Shown: positions 1-11,454 of the stretch, one piece after another
Position numbering within the stretch: the first letter of the stretch is position 1
Layout of the letters: the number at the start of each line of letters is the position of its first letter
NCBI RefSeq assembly: GCF_036850765.1
Contig: NC_089492.1
Coordinates: 289,204,590-289,268,589 of the forward strand
Direction: 5' to 3'
From: Saccopteryx bilineata
Lineage: Eukaryota > Chordata > Mammalia > Chiroptera > Emballonuridae
Length of the DNA: 64,000 bases
Made by a program: the position numbers and the translations under genes
Notes under the pieces: generated by a model
Told to the model about the DNA's origin: nothing
What the model saw: the letters and a program-made list of their open reading frames with translations, nothing else
The model's database searches: none

Positions 1-12
1 CAGCTTATCAAG

Positions 13-18
13 TTACAC

Positions 19-52
<34 letters not shown>
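13..52. repeat. (CA)n microsatellite
   Basis: An almost pure CA dinucleotide run with one CAAA interruption. No nearby gene element depends on it. Confidence 0.95.
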
Positions 53-199
53 CCAATCTGCTGGTATTCTGATCAGTATCACACTGACAGTAATTTATGG
101 AGAAGCCACATTTTACTATATTGAGTCTTCAAATCCATGAACATAGTATATCCCTCTATTAAGATTTATAACTTCTCTCAATAATGTTTATTGTTTTCT

Positions 200-570
200 T
201 TTTTTTTTTGTATTTTTCTGAAGTTGGAAATGGGGAGGCAATCAGACAGACTCCCAAATGCGCTCAACCGGGATCCACCCGGCATGCCCACCAGGGAGCA
301 ACGCTCTGCCCATCTGGGGCATTGCTCTGTCGCAACCAGAGCCATTCTAGTGCCTGAGGCAGAGGCCATGGAGCCATCCTCAGCACCCGGGCCAACTTTG
401 CTCCAATGGAGCCTTAGCTGCAGGAGAGGAAGAGAGAGACAGAGAGGAAGGAGAGGGGGAGGGGCGGAGAAGCAGATGGGCGCTTCTCCTGTGTGCCCTG
501 GCCGGGAATTGAACCTGGGACTCCTGCACACCAGGCCAATGCTCTACCACTGAGCCAACTGGCCAGGGCC
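200..570 (-). mobile_element. Long-form tRNA-derived bat SINE, full length
   Basis: On the minus strand the tRNA-like head (GGCCCTGGCCAGTTGGCTCA) starts at 570 and carries a Pol III A box (TGGCTCAGTGGTAGA) and a B box (GGTTCAATTCC). The body follows and an A-rich tail ends at 200. It is flanked by a perfect 13-bp target duplication, TTTATTGTTTTCT, at 187-199 and 572-584. Intact ends show a complete L1-mobilised insertion. Confidence 0.93.
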
Positions 571-584
571 ATTTATTGTTTTCT

Positions 585-1526
585 GTAGAGATGTTTTGCC
601 CTTTTAAGAATTATTCTGAAAAATCTGATTGTTATTGCAAATAATTTATTACCTTTTCTGTTTGTTGTTGGTATATAAAAGAACTTTTTGGATTTTCCAC
701 ATACACTGTAATCATGTCATCTACAAAATCAGTTTTATTCTTCCCTTTCTGATCCTGTACCTTTATTTTTCTTCTCTAGGTAGAACCTCTAATGAACAGA
801 CGTGGAATGTAAAAATAATTTTTTCCTCAGTCTCAGGAAAAAAACTTTCAACTTCTCACCATAAAACATATTTGTTATAGGGTTTTTCTAAGTCACCTCT
901 ATCAAATTAAGGAAGTTACCTTTATTCGTAATGTGTTAAGGGACTTCATTTTGAATGGATGTTAAATTTTATCAAAAGCAATTTTTGCATCTATTCACAT
1001 ACCACGTTATTTTTCTGCTTTATCCTATTAATTTAGTGATTTACACTGATTGATTTTCATCTGTAATTTTTCTCTGCCTACTTTTAAGGTTTTCTTGTTA
1101 TTTTTGGTTTTCCACAATCTTGTATTTCAGTGAGATTTTACGTGGATCTAACTACCCACTTTGAGGGTCTGTGTTATCTCGAATCTGTGATGCTGCCTTG
1201 TTGTCTACATAGACTATTCTCGGCCATCCCTCTCCAAACACCGCCTCTGCCCATTCCTCCTTCCTTTCCTACAGAGTCAGCTACAGATTTGTTATAATTT
1301 CTCAGTGAAATCATGTCTCTTATATTCTTTTATGTATTTCCCATCCATTTTTCTCTCCATATTTCATCATTCTGAATATTTATTTTCAGTTTATTACTAC
1401 TAAGCTATTATCAAACCCTATAAACTGAGATCTTTGTATCCAATTCATTTATAATCCTTCAATTCTAGAATTTATATTTGATTCTTTTGTTGTTGTTCCA
1501 GTTCCTGGTTCTTAATCTTGTCTTTT
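585..1526. other. AT-rich intronic DNA, no recognised element
   Basis: Mostly T-rich text with no gene, young repeat or RNA that I recognise. Old LINE debris is possible but I cannot assign it. Confidence 0.5.
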
Positions 1527-1534
1527 ATTTAAAC

Positions 1535-1981
1535 CAGGGGTCCCCAAACTACGGCCCCCTGAGGCCACTTATCTGGCCCCCACCGCACTTCCAGAAGGGG
1601 CACCTCTTTCACTGGTGGTCAGTGAGAGTACTCATATACAGTACTACTTCCAGTGACGCAGGATGCACGCCTCACGGCTCCAGAAGCACGTCATATCACT
1701 TGTTACGGCTAGCAGTGACAAATATGGAACCAGACATTGACCGTCTCATTAGCCAAAAGCAAGCCCATAGTTCCTATTGAAATACTGGTCAGTTTGTTGA
1801 TTTAAATTTACTTGTTCTTTATTTTAAATATTATATTTGTTTCCGTTTTGTTTTTTTACTTTAAAATAAGATATGTGCAGTGTGCATAGGGATTTGTTCA
1901 TAGTTTTTTTTATAGTCTGGTCCTCCAACGGTCTGAGGGACAGTGAACTGGCCCCCTGTGTAAAAAGTTTGGGGACCCCTA
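1535..1981 (+). mobile_element. Non-autonomous hAT element, family A (copy 1)
   Basis: The left end is CAGGGGTCCCCAAACTACGG and the right end AAAGTTTGGGGACCCCT, forming ~15-bp terminal inverted repeats. It is flanked by a perfect 8-bp target duplication ATTTAAAC at 1527-1534 and 1982-1989, the hAT hallmark. The last base of the right end is mutated (G to A). At 447 bp it cannot code for a transposase. The same family recurs at 35879 and 38196. Confidence 0.93.
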
Positions 1982-2000
1982 ATTTAAACATATATAGAAT

Positions 2001-2621
2001 AGTTCCCCCACCATATCTGTGGTTTCACTTTCCATGGTTTCAGTTACCTGTGGTCTACCATGTTCCAAAATATTTAATAAAAAGTTCTAGAAATAAAAAA
2101 TAAGTTTTAAGGTCCACACCATTCTGAGTAGTATGATGCACTCACACCATCCTGCTCTGCCCATCTGGGACATAAATCACCCCTCTGTGCAGCCTCTCCA
2201 CACTCTGGACCCACCCAACAGTCACCTAGTTGCTGTCTCGGTTATCAGAGTGACTGTCACAGTATTACAGTGCTTGCAAGCAAGTGACCATCATTTTACC
2301 TAACAATGGCCCCAAAGCTCAAGAACAGTGATGCTGGCAATTCAGATGTGCCACAGAGAAGCCATAAAGCACTTCCTTTAAGTGATACGGTGAAGGTTCT
2401 CAACTTAATAAGGAAAGAAAAATATTACATGCTGAGGTTGCTAAAATCTATGGTGAGAACAAATCTACTTCATAAAATGGCCTATTTTATAAATTAAACT
2501 TTATCATAGATATGAATGCATAGGAAAAAAGGATAGTAGAAATCAGGCTCAATCCTCTTCGCAGTGTCAGGCCTCCACTGGGGATCCTGGCACACAACCC
2601 CATGGACAAGGGTATGACTAT
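2001..2621 (+). mobile_element. Tigger-type (pogo/Tc1) transposon, internally deleted, with transposase remnant
   Basis: The left part (GTGGTTTCACTTTCCATGG and on) and the right part up to about 2621 resemble the two ends of a Tigger-family DNA transposon known across placental mammals. Between them, at 2306-2470, lies the start of the transposase: MAPKLKNSDAGNSD, then a helix-turn-helix-like region with LSDTVKVLNLIRKEK. This breaks down after about 50 residues and runs into the 3' end of the element, so most of the transposase is deleted. It is an ancient, inactive copy. The exact Tigger subfamily is not certain. Confidence 0.75.
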
Positions 2622-3870
2622 GCACTGCCCATTTCTAACAACTTTATTACCCAGTGCCCTGTGCATCCACTTCCATCAGCTGTTGTTTCTCTTGGTTGTC
2701 AGACAAACTGTCTTAAATTCTCATCTGCCAGTAAGTGTGAGACACCGAATAAATGCAGAGATCATCTGAGGTTCCGGGTGATGTTATCTTGTCCCAGAAA
2801 GTGTTTCCCTGTGCTTCTGTCCAGGTCACCATGATCTAATCAGGAGCTGAGAGAGCCTGCAGTTGGACTTCAGTACTGGTGAGAGGCTGCTATTCTAGGG
2901 GACAGGCCTTTGGGACCTCCACACAGAGCCCAAGGAGTTTTCTAAGGCCCCCTCCTCCCTAATCTGTACCAAACTCTAGTTTTTGTCCTTTACCTTCCAG
3001 GCCCTCGAGTCCATTAAAATCTCTGTTCAGCTTCCCAGATTCTCACCTGCCCGCCTTCTCTTAAATCAGCAGCTCTGCACAGCTGGCCTCACATCTGTGG
3101 GACTCCCTGCTCCACCAGATCCTGGCCCCACAAGGCTTCACTGCTGCGCTAGCTCTCAATGACTGCTGCAGAAATTCTAAGTTTTGTCCAGCTTTTCTAC
3201 TTGCAGAACAGAAGGTCCAACCACCTCGTTTACCAACAGCAAAAGGTTTACTGAGTCCAGTATTTCCTATCTTTATAGGTATATACCTTTCAATTCCTTC
3301 TGTCATTTTACAAAAATTTTGGAAGTCGAGATAAACACATCTTCAGTGAGTAACTGCTTACCTACTCACCATTGCTTAGCCAGAAATCTCCACTTACTCA
3401 TTTTTACCAAAAGGCCTTCTATATATTAAGGATAGTAAATCTCTGTTGATCTAACACGTGGCAAATACATCTCCCAGTAAGCATTTACACTTTAATGTTA
3501 TGGTATTTTTATCACATGGAAATGGTAAATTTATATACAGTCCAATTTGTCGGCCTTTTCCTTTCCAATTTTGGTGTCAGGATAAAAACACTGACACGTA
3601 TAAATAGAAAATATTATCCTAACACTTGTATTTATATAATTGCATAATTTTTATATAATCGCATAGTTGAGCACCGCTGACTGCTAGTGCTCGTTCTCCT
3701 TGCGACTCTGTCCCCCCTTGGTTCCTGCAGCCCAGAGCCCAGTTCCTCTCTCTCCAACAACTCCATCCGAGGCCCCATTACATGCACGACTCCCGACCTA
3801 TTTTCCGCCTCCTCTCATCTTCCAGCGGCCGGAGGAGAGTTCCTGTCTCTGCTTCCAGGCTCTCCTTGGG
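2622..3870. other. Intronic DNA, no recognised element
   Basis: Mixed composition. Short open frames here have no recognisable product. The 2740-3060 stretch has an LTR-like feel, but I can identify no terminal repeats or family. Confidence 0.4.
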
Positions 3871-4330
3871 AAGTTTCACCTGCACTGTCATCCTCTTCAC
3901 CCTCCTGCCGGAGCTCTCAGATCTGCATCCAATCACCTGCTAGGATCTCCATCAAGATGGTCCACTGCGCGCTAAGCTCAACTCTACAAACTGAGGTTCA
4001 GTGTCTCTGAAACGGCTCTTCTTCCTGCGTCTCATTACCTCCAGGACCACGAGCACCCCAGCCCGGACCTTGGGAATCTCCCCTCTCCTTTGCCAGCACA
4101 CCCAGTGGTCATGATAAATCCTACTGACCCCAGCTCTCCGGTCAGCCTTCCCTGCCGCCACTGCCTGAACAGGTCTCAATTAGCTCTGCTAATCCCACCA
4201 CAGGGCCCCACCTTCCCTCCACACCATTCTCTAAAACTGCCTGCAGAGCGACTGTGTAAAATGATAACCTGATCATTTCACTTTCCTGGTTAAAATCTTC
4301 AACTGAGCCCTGACTTAGGAGGTAAGAACG
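3870..4330 (+). repeat. Probable ancient L2-type LINE fragment
   Basis: A CT-rich, decayed stretch resembling the L2 3' region, ending near a TGGTTAAAATCTTCAACTGA motif like the L2 'caaaaaccttcaatggctcc' segment. The match is by eye only. Confidence 0.4.
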
Positions 4331-4373
4331 TAAACCCAGCAGGGCCCATGGGCTCCTATGCTCCAGCAGCTCC

Positions 4374-4435
4374 CATCTCTCCAACGTGTCAGCACGCCCA
4401 TCTCTCCAACGTCAGTGCACCCATCTCTCCTGGCA
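4374..4435. repeat. Short tandem repeat, ~25-bp unit, about 2.5 copies
   Basis: The unit CCCATCTCTCCAACGTGTCA recurs at about 4374, 4399 and 4424, the last copy partial. Confidence 0.7.
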
Positions 4436-4672
4436 CCGGGGCGGCCACCCCCACCACACGGGCCGTCAGACGGCTGCGTCTCCTCCCTTCCACACAGGCC
4501 ACCCCTGCAGTCCGGACGCAGTTCTAGCTGATTTTCTTTGCCTAGTAAACTCCTAGTCATTTTCAAAACAGACTGTTGGTGGGTGTTTATTTTTTTATAA
4601 AACACCCACCACTACATGCCTCAAATCCATATGGCACATACATGGTTCACAATCCCATTATGTCCCTTATGG

Positions 4673-4968
4673 CAGTGGTCTCCAACCCCCAGGCCGTGGA
4701 CCGGTACCGGTCCGTGGGCCATTTGGTACCAGTCCACAGAGAAAGAATAAATAACTTACATTATTTCTGTTTTATTTATATTTAAGTCTGAACGGTGTTT
4801 TATTTTTAAAAATTACCAGATTCCCTCTGTTACATCCATTTAAGACGCACTCTTGACGCTTGTCTCAGTCACGTGATACATTTATCCATCCCACCCTAAA
4901 GGCTGGTCCGTGAAAATATTTTCTGAAATTAAACCGGTCCGTGGCCCAAAAAAGGTTGGGGACCACTG
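4673..4968 (+). mobile_element. Non-autonomous hAT element, family B
   Basis: The ends CAGTGGTCTCCAACCCCC and GGTTGGGGACCACTG are inverted repeats. They are flanked by 8-bp duplications CCTTATGG (4665-4672) and CCTCATGG (4969-4976), 7 of 8 matching. Mirror text 'GGTCCGTGG' lies just inside both ends. It is 296 bp long and noncoding. Confidence 0.9.
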
Positions 4969-4999
4969 CCTCATGGTACCACACTGCAATTATTTTAAT

Positions 5000-5115
5000 G
5001 TCTGTCTTACTACGTGACTGTGAGCCCCTTTTGTTTATTTCCAATGGTCAGGCTTACCTCAGGGCGTGGAGCTCACAGTAGGCCCTCCAATGGTCACTCA
5101 ACAAACACATGAACA
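5000..5115 (+). repeat. L2 3'-end fragment
   Basis: The text 'gtgactgtgagcccct...ctcacagtaggccctcc...actcaacaaacac' follows the pattern of the L2 3' end. Confidence 0.5.
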
Positions 5116-6200
5116 GACACAATGCTCAGTTAACAAACGGTTTTATAAAAATGATAAAAATGCTATGTCTTAATGGAAAACTATAAGGAGTGCTATTTGA
5201 CTTAAATCCTAAGACCCAGAACCTCATTATGTAACAAACGTATTTCTGAAGTTTTATAATTCAGGGGCACTGTAAGTACTATGAACAAGGCTTTATATTA
5301 TAAATTTAAGCTGTGTGGAAATAATGGTTTGGGCTCCTGTTAGCTAAATAAAATTGTCTCATTCAAAAAGCATGCTATTTATCTTCTACACCAAAAGAAG
5401 CTAAGTCTCCATAACTACAGTAAAACTACTTCCAGTCTTTGCAGACAAATGGTACAAGATACGCTATTTTTGAACTTGTATAAAAACCTTCTCATCCTTT
5501 TCCTAACTATGGTACAACCACAGCCCCGGGCGAGAGAGCCTCAGTCGCTTTACTTGGGCAGCCGTGTCTTCGTCACACAGAGAACAAAGAGCCACAGCGC
5601 CCCTGTCAACGGAAAGCGGGCGCCGACAACCCGGGAAGTTTTAGGAATGAGAATGTTTCGATTCCTCAGAATATCAAAACAGATTTAATATGAAAGTGTT
5701 AATAAATCTGTAAAATCTACTTTTAAGTACAAAGAAACCTCAGTCGGAATTCTGAAATCAAATATGTGCAGTAACGAGTGACAAAAACAGCCCAATGCCC
5801 GGTTCTCAAAACCTCCTCCCGGACCTGTCAGGGGACTGCAGACCTTGTCAGGAAGCAGGCCACACCCGACAGCTACCCCAGTAATGGCTCAGAGTAACAG
5901 ACACAAATGTCAGAAACCACCACTACTCCCCCTCGAGAGCTCAGAGAAGAGCATTTAAATCTCCCACGTAGCAAAGACTACAGCGCACTCCACATGGCTC
6001 AGGGCTCGCGCTCACCACCCTGGGCGTGGACTTCACGTCGTCTCTGGGTGCTGGGAAGGCAGGACGGCAGGATGAAGTAGACCCTGTGGAACCCCCACCA
6101 GAAGAAGGAAAGTGCTTTCCCATACCAAAAGCTCTTCACAACTCTCTCCCAAAGGTTACCAGTATCCTGACTTTTGTATTAAACGTTTCCTTGTATGTAT
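5116..6200. other. Intronic DNA, no recognised element
   Basis: I see no repeat family, RNA gene or exon. Reading frames are short and lack family resemblance. Confidence 0.5.
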
Positions 6201-6206
6201 GTGTTT

Positions 6207-6382
6207 TTTAGATTTATTGATTTTAGAGAGAGGAGAAAAAGAGAAGGGGGGTGGAGTGGGAAGCATCCACTGGTACTAGCTGCTTCTTGTATGTTCCTTG
6301 ACCCAGCAAGCCCTGGGCTTCAAACCGGCGACCTCAGCGTTCCAGGTCGATATTCAATCCACTGCGCCACAACAGGCCAGCC
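6207..6382 (-). mobile_element. Bat SINE, diverged
   Basis: On the minus strand the head (from about 6382) reads GGCCTGTTGTGGCGCAGTGG with a B-box-like GGTTTGAAGCCC, ending in a T/A-rich tail (TTTATTGATTTTAGAGAGAG on the plus strand). It is an older copy than the long-form SINEs. Confidence 0.8.
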
Positions 6383-6691
6383 TTCCTTGCTTTTCTTTAG
6401 AGTTTTCAACATGTGGCAGTTTTTGGCTAAGTCAGAGCTTTGCTGAAACATCATTCATGTGCTTAGAGCACTCAGGGGCTCTTGGAGCTGTGCAGCCACG
6501 CTGGGGCACAGTTCACCTCCACAGGTTTGGTTGGTGGGTGTTCCCAAGACCCCCTTCCCTGAGTCTACCCAAGATTTAAAGGCAGAGGTGGACCACCTCC
6601 ACCCACAGAAGGCTTGTGCAGGCAGTGGAGGTGACAGAAAGCGAGGTCCCCGAGGGCTCCAGGTGCCCACAGGTCTCCTCACTCAAGACTA

Positions 6692-6713
6692 ACCCCCCCC
6701 CCCCCCCCCCCCC
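6692..6713. repeat. Poly(C) run, ~22 bp
   Basis: An uninterrupted C tract. On the minus (gene-sense) strand it is a G run, able in principle to form quadruplex DNA and prone to length error in sequencing. Confidence 0.9.
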
Positions 6714-7560
6714 GCTAGGTGTTCGGCAGCAGACCTAAGAAAGCAGTAGCACGCAGAGGTGACAGCTTCTCTAGGTTCCTCTGTGCTCTCCCTCTGGCAG
6801 CTGGTCACGCTGGCTCCTGGGACCCAGACGGCCTGCAGGCCGTCCGGGCCAGCCACGCTGGTACTGCAGGACCTGGTTCAGACTCTTCCCTGACCCTCTA
6901 ACTCCTCCCTGGGCTCCACGTTTTCAGCGTGCCCCCCAGTTGTATACGGCCTATCCTGTAAAAATAAACCCCTCATTCCATACCACTCGCAGTGGGTCAG
7001 CTCCCCTGAGTCCAACTGGTACACACAGGCTCCTTCTGTCTCCCTGAAGGGTAGCTTAGCTTTGACTCCTTTCAGGCTCCACAGAAACAGAACCACACAC
7101 TGTCCCCTGAGACTCCTCCGCGCTCCTGCACGGTCGCTGCATTCTGTTCATTTCCCACTGCTCTTTAATAATCTCGCTTGCACTGTATACCATTTCAATG
7201 AAGTTTTCATGGAAATATTATATAAAACAGGAAAAAGCGCAAACCCTATGTGTATTCACATTTCTATGCACCTGTATCTCATTCATGGTCCAGAAATAAA
7301 CATTTCCGGCACCACCCAGAACTCCCGCTCATACACCCACCCTACTATCCAAGGGTAACTACTCAGATTTCCAACCCATCAATGAATGTTTCCTAGTTCT
7401 GAAGCATTTGGAACTTATACCCATATTCATACAACATATAAATCTGAGAGACTGGTCTCTTTCATGCTGTGCTGTGTTGGGGAAAGTTAACCATCTCTTC
7501 TCTATAACATCCATGCGTTCCTTCTGCTCTGCTACTCTGCTCCTGGCCAGCACTTGGCAC
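6714..7560. other. Intronic DNA, no recognised element
   Basis: Nothing I can assign to a gene or repeat family. Confidence 0.45.
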
Positions 7561-7599
7561 TGTTGTTTTTAATTCAGCCCCTTGAGTGCATCATGGCAT

Positions 7600-7940
7600 C
7601 TTGCTGTGGGGTTATTTGATAGTCCTGATGACTCGTGAGGTCCCCCACACTTCCCTGTGTTCACTGACCATCTGTGAAGTGCCTGTTCGAGTCTGTAGCC
7701 CATTTTTCTGCTGGGCTTCCCTGTCTGTCCTTTTCTTACTGACTTGTAGGACTTCTCAAAATATCCTGATTATAGGCCTCCATTGGCCAATCTCACTCTA
7801 TGGCTTGACTTTCATTGTCTTAACGGTGCCTTTTTAAAAATAGAAGCTCTTTTAATGTAATCCAGTGAATCAACCTTGTACTTTATATAGTTAGTACTTT
7901 TTGTGTCTTATTTAATATATATTTACTATACACATGGGCA
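7600..7940 (-). repeat. L1 fragment (ORF2-end/3' region), antisense to plus
   Basis: The text 'gtctgtagcccatttttctgctgggcttccctgtc' and following resembles the reverse complement of the L1 ORF2 region with 'cccaattaaaaaatgggcaaa'. It is badly decayed with no open frame. Confidence 0.6.
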
Positions 7941-7984
7941 AGTGAACTAATGTTTTATAATGTATTATGTCAGATGTTGTTCCT

Positions 7985-8085
7985 GTTAACTCACTGGATC
8001 CTCTAAACCATCCTTAAAAAGTATGATTACCCCAGAGGCACAGAGTGCTGGAGGCACACTGAACAGAAAGGGAGGCTGCCAGAGC
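7985..8085 (-). repeat. Probable MIR fragment
   Basis: The segment 'accccagaggcacagagtgctggaggcac' fits the reverse-complement MIR core ('aaactgaggcacagagagg'). Confidence 0.45.
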
Positions 8086-8112
8086 CAGCAGACTCTTCCA
8101 ATGCGAATGTTA

Positions 8113-8306
8113 GGCCCTGGCTGGGTGGCTCAGTGGATAAAGCACTAACCGGGCGTGCCAAAGGTCATGAGTTCAATCTTTGATCCAGGCACATAGGAGA
8201 AGCAATCAATGAGCACACAACTAAGTGGAACAACTAAGTGAAACAGTTAAGTTGATGCTTCTGTCTCACTCTCGCTCTCTCAAATCAATGGAAAAAAATT
8301 TTTAAA
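8113..8306 (+). mobile_element. Bat SINE (short VES-type)
   Basis: The head is GGCCCTGGCTGGGTGGCTCA with an A box and a weak B box (GAGTTCAATC). A 'aagcaatcaatgagcac' body, CT-rich stretch and A-rich tail follow. Confidence 0.88.
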
Positions 8307-8969
8307 TGTCAGTGTTGTACCCTAAATTGTGTTTACTAATGTAAGAACACAACTCCCACCAAGAGTGCACTTATAATTCCCACATACATAGAACATACTC
8401 GTACATATATGTACATGCATGGACCAATACAGTGAAAGAAATTGGGAAATTTACAGCAAGAGTTATAATTACTCACACACTAGTAAGACTATACTCAATG
8501 AAGAACTTAAAAGAGACTGTTAGTAGCCAATACCTACTCTGAAAACTCCCTCTATGAGGTCTGAGTAATCTCTTGATCATTTTTCCAGATCTTTCCCTGA
8601 CTATGCCAACAATATAAAGTTTCCTCATACCTTAAGTTTCTCAGAAACTGATTATCTTGCAATATATGGTTTTTCTGATCTGGACGAGCACATTATCAGG
8701 AATGCTCACTGTGCCAGTGTTTTAGGGTCGGGTGGCAAATGGAACAGACAACAGAGAGAAAACCCTGGACAGAGGAGAGCAGCTAATGAATGGGGACGAA
8801 CTACAGGAGGAAAACACATTTCGTTACAACAGGCGCTTCATCATATCGAGTTGAAATATCCAGAAAGGAAAAAAGGATAAAGAAGATCAGAAGAAAAACA
8901 GAAATGGACAACCTCTGCCCTACCAGATACCAGACTGAGTGCCACCCACGCTTCAGAGATCTAATCCAA

Positions 8970-9055
8970 ACTTGGAAGTATACAGGAACAGATTATTGCT
9001 CCTGTCTCTCTCCCTCCCTCCTTTCCTCTCTCTAAAATCAATAAAATAAACATTT
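8970..9055 (+). mobile_element. Bat SINE 3' remnant
   Basis: Only the 3' part remains: 'caggaacagattattgctcctg', a CT-rich stretch, then CTCTCTAAAATCAATAAAAT. The tRNA-like head is missing. Confidence 0.7.
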
Positions 9056-9234
9056 AAAAATAATTCAGGAGTGTCAGGTGGTTCCAATGATCTGTGTTCT
9101 AATAATATAATTATACATTTAATAAAGCCCACTTGTCTATTACAAATGGTCCCCTCCAGACTGCCTTATGTTTACTTTTAACCACACGTATTTAATTACA
9201 ATACAGACTCCTCCTGAAAGCAGCTGACAGCAGG

Positions 9235-9370
9235 CTGAAGGAGGTGATTCTAAATCCTGGCTGCACTTGAGAATCACACAGGGAGCTTTTTAAAATCCTC
9301 AGCCTAGGCCACCCAAAGACCTCAACTTAATCAGTCAGGGTGGCCCAGGCCCTGGTATGCTCAGATGCTG
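9235..9370. repeat. MER5-type (hAT-Charlie) fragment
   Basis: The segments 'ctggctgcacttgagaatcac' and 'gggagctttttaaaatcct' match the palindromic ancient MER5 MITE of mammals. Confidence 0.75.
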
Positions 9371-10640
9371 ATCCCAGCGTGGTCAAGGTGAGGCCAGCCA
9401 GCAGGAGTCCGAGACGGAGCAGAGGCTAGTTCTCCAAGCTGCTCAGTGACAGCTGCTTTACGGCTTTGTACAGAACATTCCCCTTGCACACACTCACTGT
9501 GACACCTTAACAGTTCTCCTTTTTTCTAGTCTTTAAAGGGACCGCAGCAGCAGCGCCACAGTAGAACCCCGTCCAGAGAATGATGGATCTGTTCCGCACT
9601 GATAGGCACTAACGGAACTCGGAGCTGCCTCCGTCACCGTTTCTAACCGCAGCCCACAACACACGGCAGGATTTTGTAAATGCCTGATGCGTAAATGAAA
9701 AGAAAAAGAGGAAAAAGAATCTGAAAAAGTCGTTTTCTCTCCTTGTTCCAACCTACCACATGGGAACCTCCTCGTCACTGTCTTTGAGGGTCCCCGTGTC
9801 ACAGGGAGACTCAGCTCCCGGTGTCCACATGGCGCCCCGCCTGTGAGGCCTCTCTCTGGAGCGGCACATGGAAACTGCTTCTATTTCGAGGATACAACCC
9901 AGGCCAATGGTGCGGTGAGCGTGGGGCGGGCAGGACAGGGCTCCAGCATGAACCCACGAGTGTGGACAGGACTTGTAAGCTGATTTTACACCATCAGAAC
10001 AAAGCCAAGTGACAGTACACTGGTGGTTCTGAGTGGTGACATCGTGAGAATGGAGAGAGCATCCTTCTTGCTAGGACTCCCTCTCCTTTGCTGGTTCTGA
10101 GCCCGGTAGCCCTGTTGGGAAATCATGCTCACAGGAGCTACCAGCGGCCTTCAGCAGATAACCAGGAAGAAACTGAGGCCTGCAGTCCAATAACAGCTCA
10201 CCAGGAATGCTGCCAATGCCCTGACAACCAGGAAAGGGGCCCTTTCCAATCAAGCCCTCAGATGAGACCCAAGCCCTGGGCGAAAGACACCCTGGCCAAA
10301 ACCTAGAGAGCCCTCAAAGCAGCAAGCCCAGCTCAGCTACGCTGGACACCAGACCCACAAACCTGGGAGACAGTCAATGCATGGTGTCTAAAGCTAGGAA
10401 GTTTATGATAACACGGCCACGCAGCAAGAGATCACCGCATGTAACAGGATGGGAACAGCACATTTCGTGGGCCTACGGTGGGGAGAACAAAGCACAACTG
10501 AAGAACTGTGAGAACAACATGGCTGGAGCTCAGCGAACACGGGCTTGAGGTCTGCAATGAGGCAGAGAAGTGGAGCTCGGATCTGATGGCCATCCTACCA
10601 CGTTTAAATGCAGATACAGAAAACAGTAGATAGAGTGGAA
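9371..10640. other. Intronic DNA, no recognised element
   Basis: No family or exon identified. Confidence 0.45.
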
Positions 10641-10775
10641 GCTAGGGGGAAACATGATTTTACTATTTTAAAAGGGTAACTGGCACTGTGGGGCCAGAGG
10701 AGGTCCAGAGTGGAGGCCCTGCGGGACCCAGGTGAGCAGAGGTGACAGATGATGGGAAGTGGAAGGATTACAGTG
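10640..10775. repeat. Probable ancient L2-type LINE fragment
   Basis: The segments 'attttaaaagggtaactggcactgtgg' and 'ccaggtgagcagaggtgacagatgatggg' resemble an old LINE segment common in mammalian introns. Confidence 0.4.
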
Positions 10776-10815
10776 AACCAGCACAGGGTCCATGAACTTT
10801 GATGAGAGAACTACA

Positions 10816-10973
10816 GCCTTGGCCGACAGCTCAACTGGCTAGAGCAGTTGCTGGTTCAAACACTGATCAGGGCACATACAGGAACAGACTGATGTTCCTG
10901 TATCTCTCTGTCTTTCCTTTCCTCTCTCTAAAATCAATTTAAAACTTTTTTAATTTAAAATAAAAAAGAAAGA
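10816..10973 (+). mobile_element. Bat SINE, short form
   Basis: The head is GCCTTGGCCGACAGCTCAACTGG, with the B box decayed and an A/T-rich tail. It is flanked by a perfect 11-bp duplication AGAGAACTACA at 10805-10815 and 10974-10984. Confidence 0.88.
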
Positions 10974-11089
10974 AGAGAACTACATCCTTAATTAACCTCC
11001 ATATGAAATGTATTTTTTAAATTGTGAATACAGGCACACTCTCAGCAATATAGAGATAGACATTACCTGTGACTTTTTAATCTGATTTT

Positions 11090-11440
11090 TGTTTCTTATG
11101 TGAGAGAAGAGACAGACAGAAGGGAGAGAGATGAGAAACATCAATTTGTAGTGTGGCACTTTACTTGTTCACTGATTGCTTCTCATAGTGCCTTGACCAG
11201 GGGGGCCCCAGTCAAGCCAGTTACCTCTTGTTCAACCCAGAGACCTTGGACTTTAAGCCAACGACCTTTAGGCTCAAGCCAGCGACCATGGGGTCATGTC
11301 TGTGATCCCACGCTCAAGCTGGTGACTCCACACTCAAGTCACTTAAGCCCATGCTCAAACCAGCAACCTCGGGGTTTCAAACCTGGGTCTTCAGTGTCCC
11401 AGGTCAACACTCTTTCTACTGCATCACCACCTAGTCAAAC
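11090..11440 (-). mobile_element. Bat SINE with internal 'cttgagc' tandem units
   Basis: On the minus strand it runs from about 11440 (CTAGGTGGTGATGCAGTAG) through several ~25-30 bp units of the ggcttgagc/ggtcgctgg kind to 11090. Near-duplications TTAATCTGATTT (about 11077) and TTAATCTCAGATTT (11441) flank it. Confidence 0.85.
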
Positions 11441-11454
11441 TTAATCTCAGATTT

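Noticed and set aside
2740..3180. LTR-like text
   Set aside because: I found no matching terminal repeats, primer-binding site or retroviral gene nearby, so there is no support for an endogenous retrovirus.
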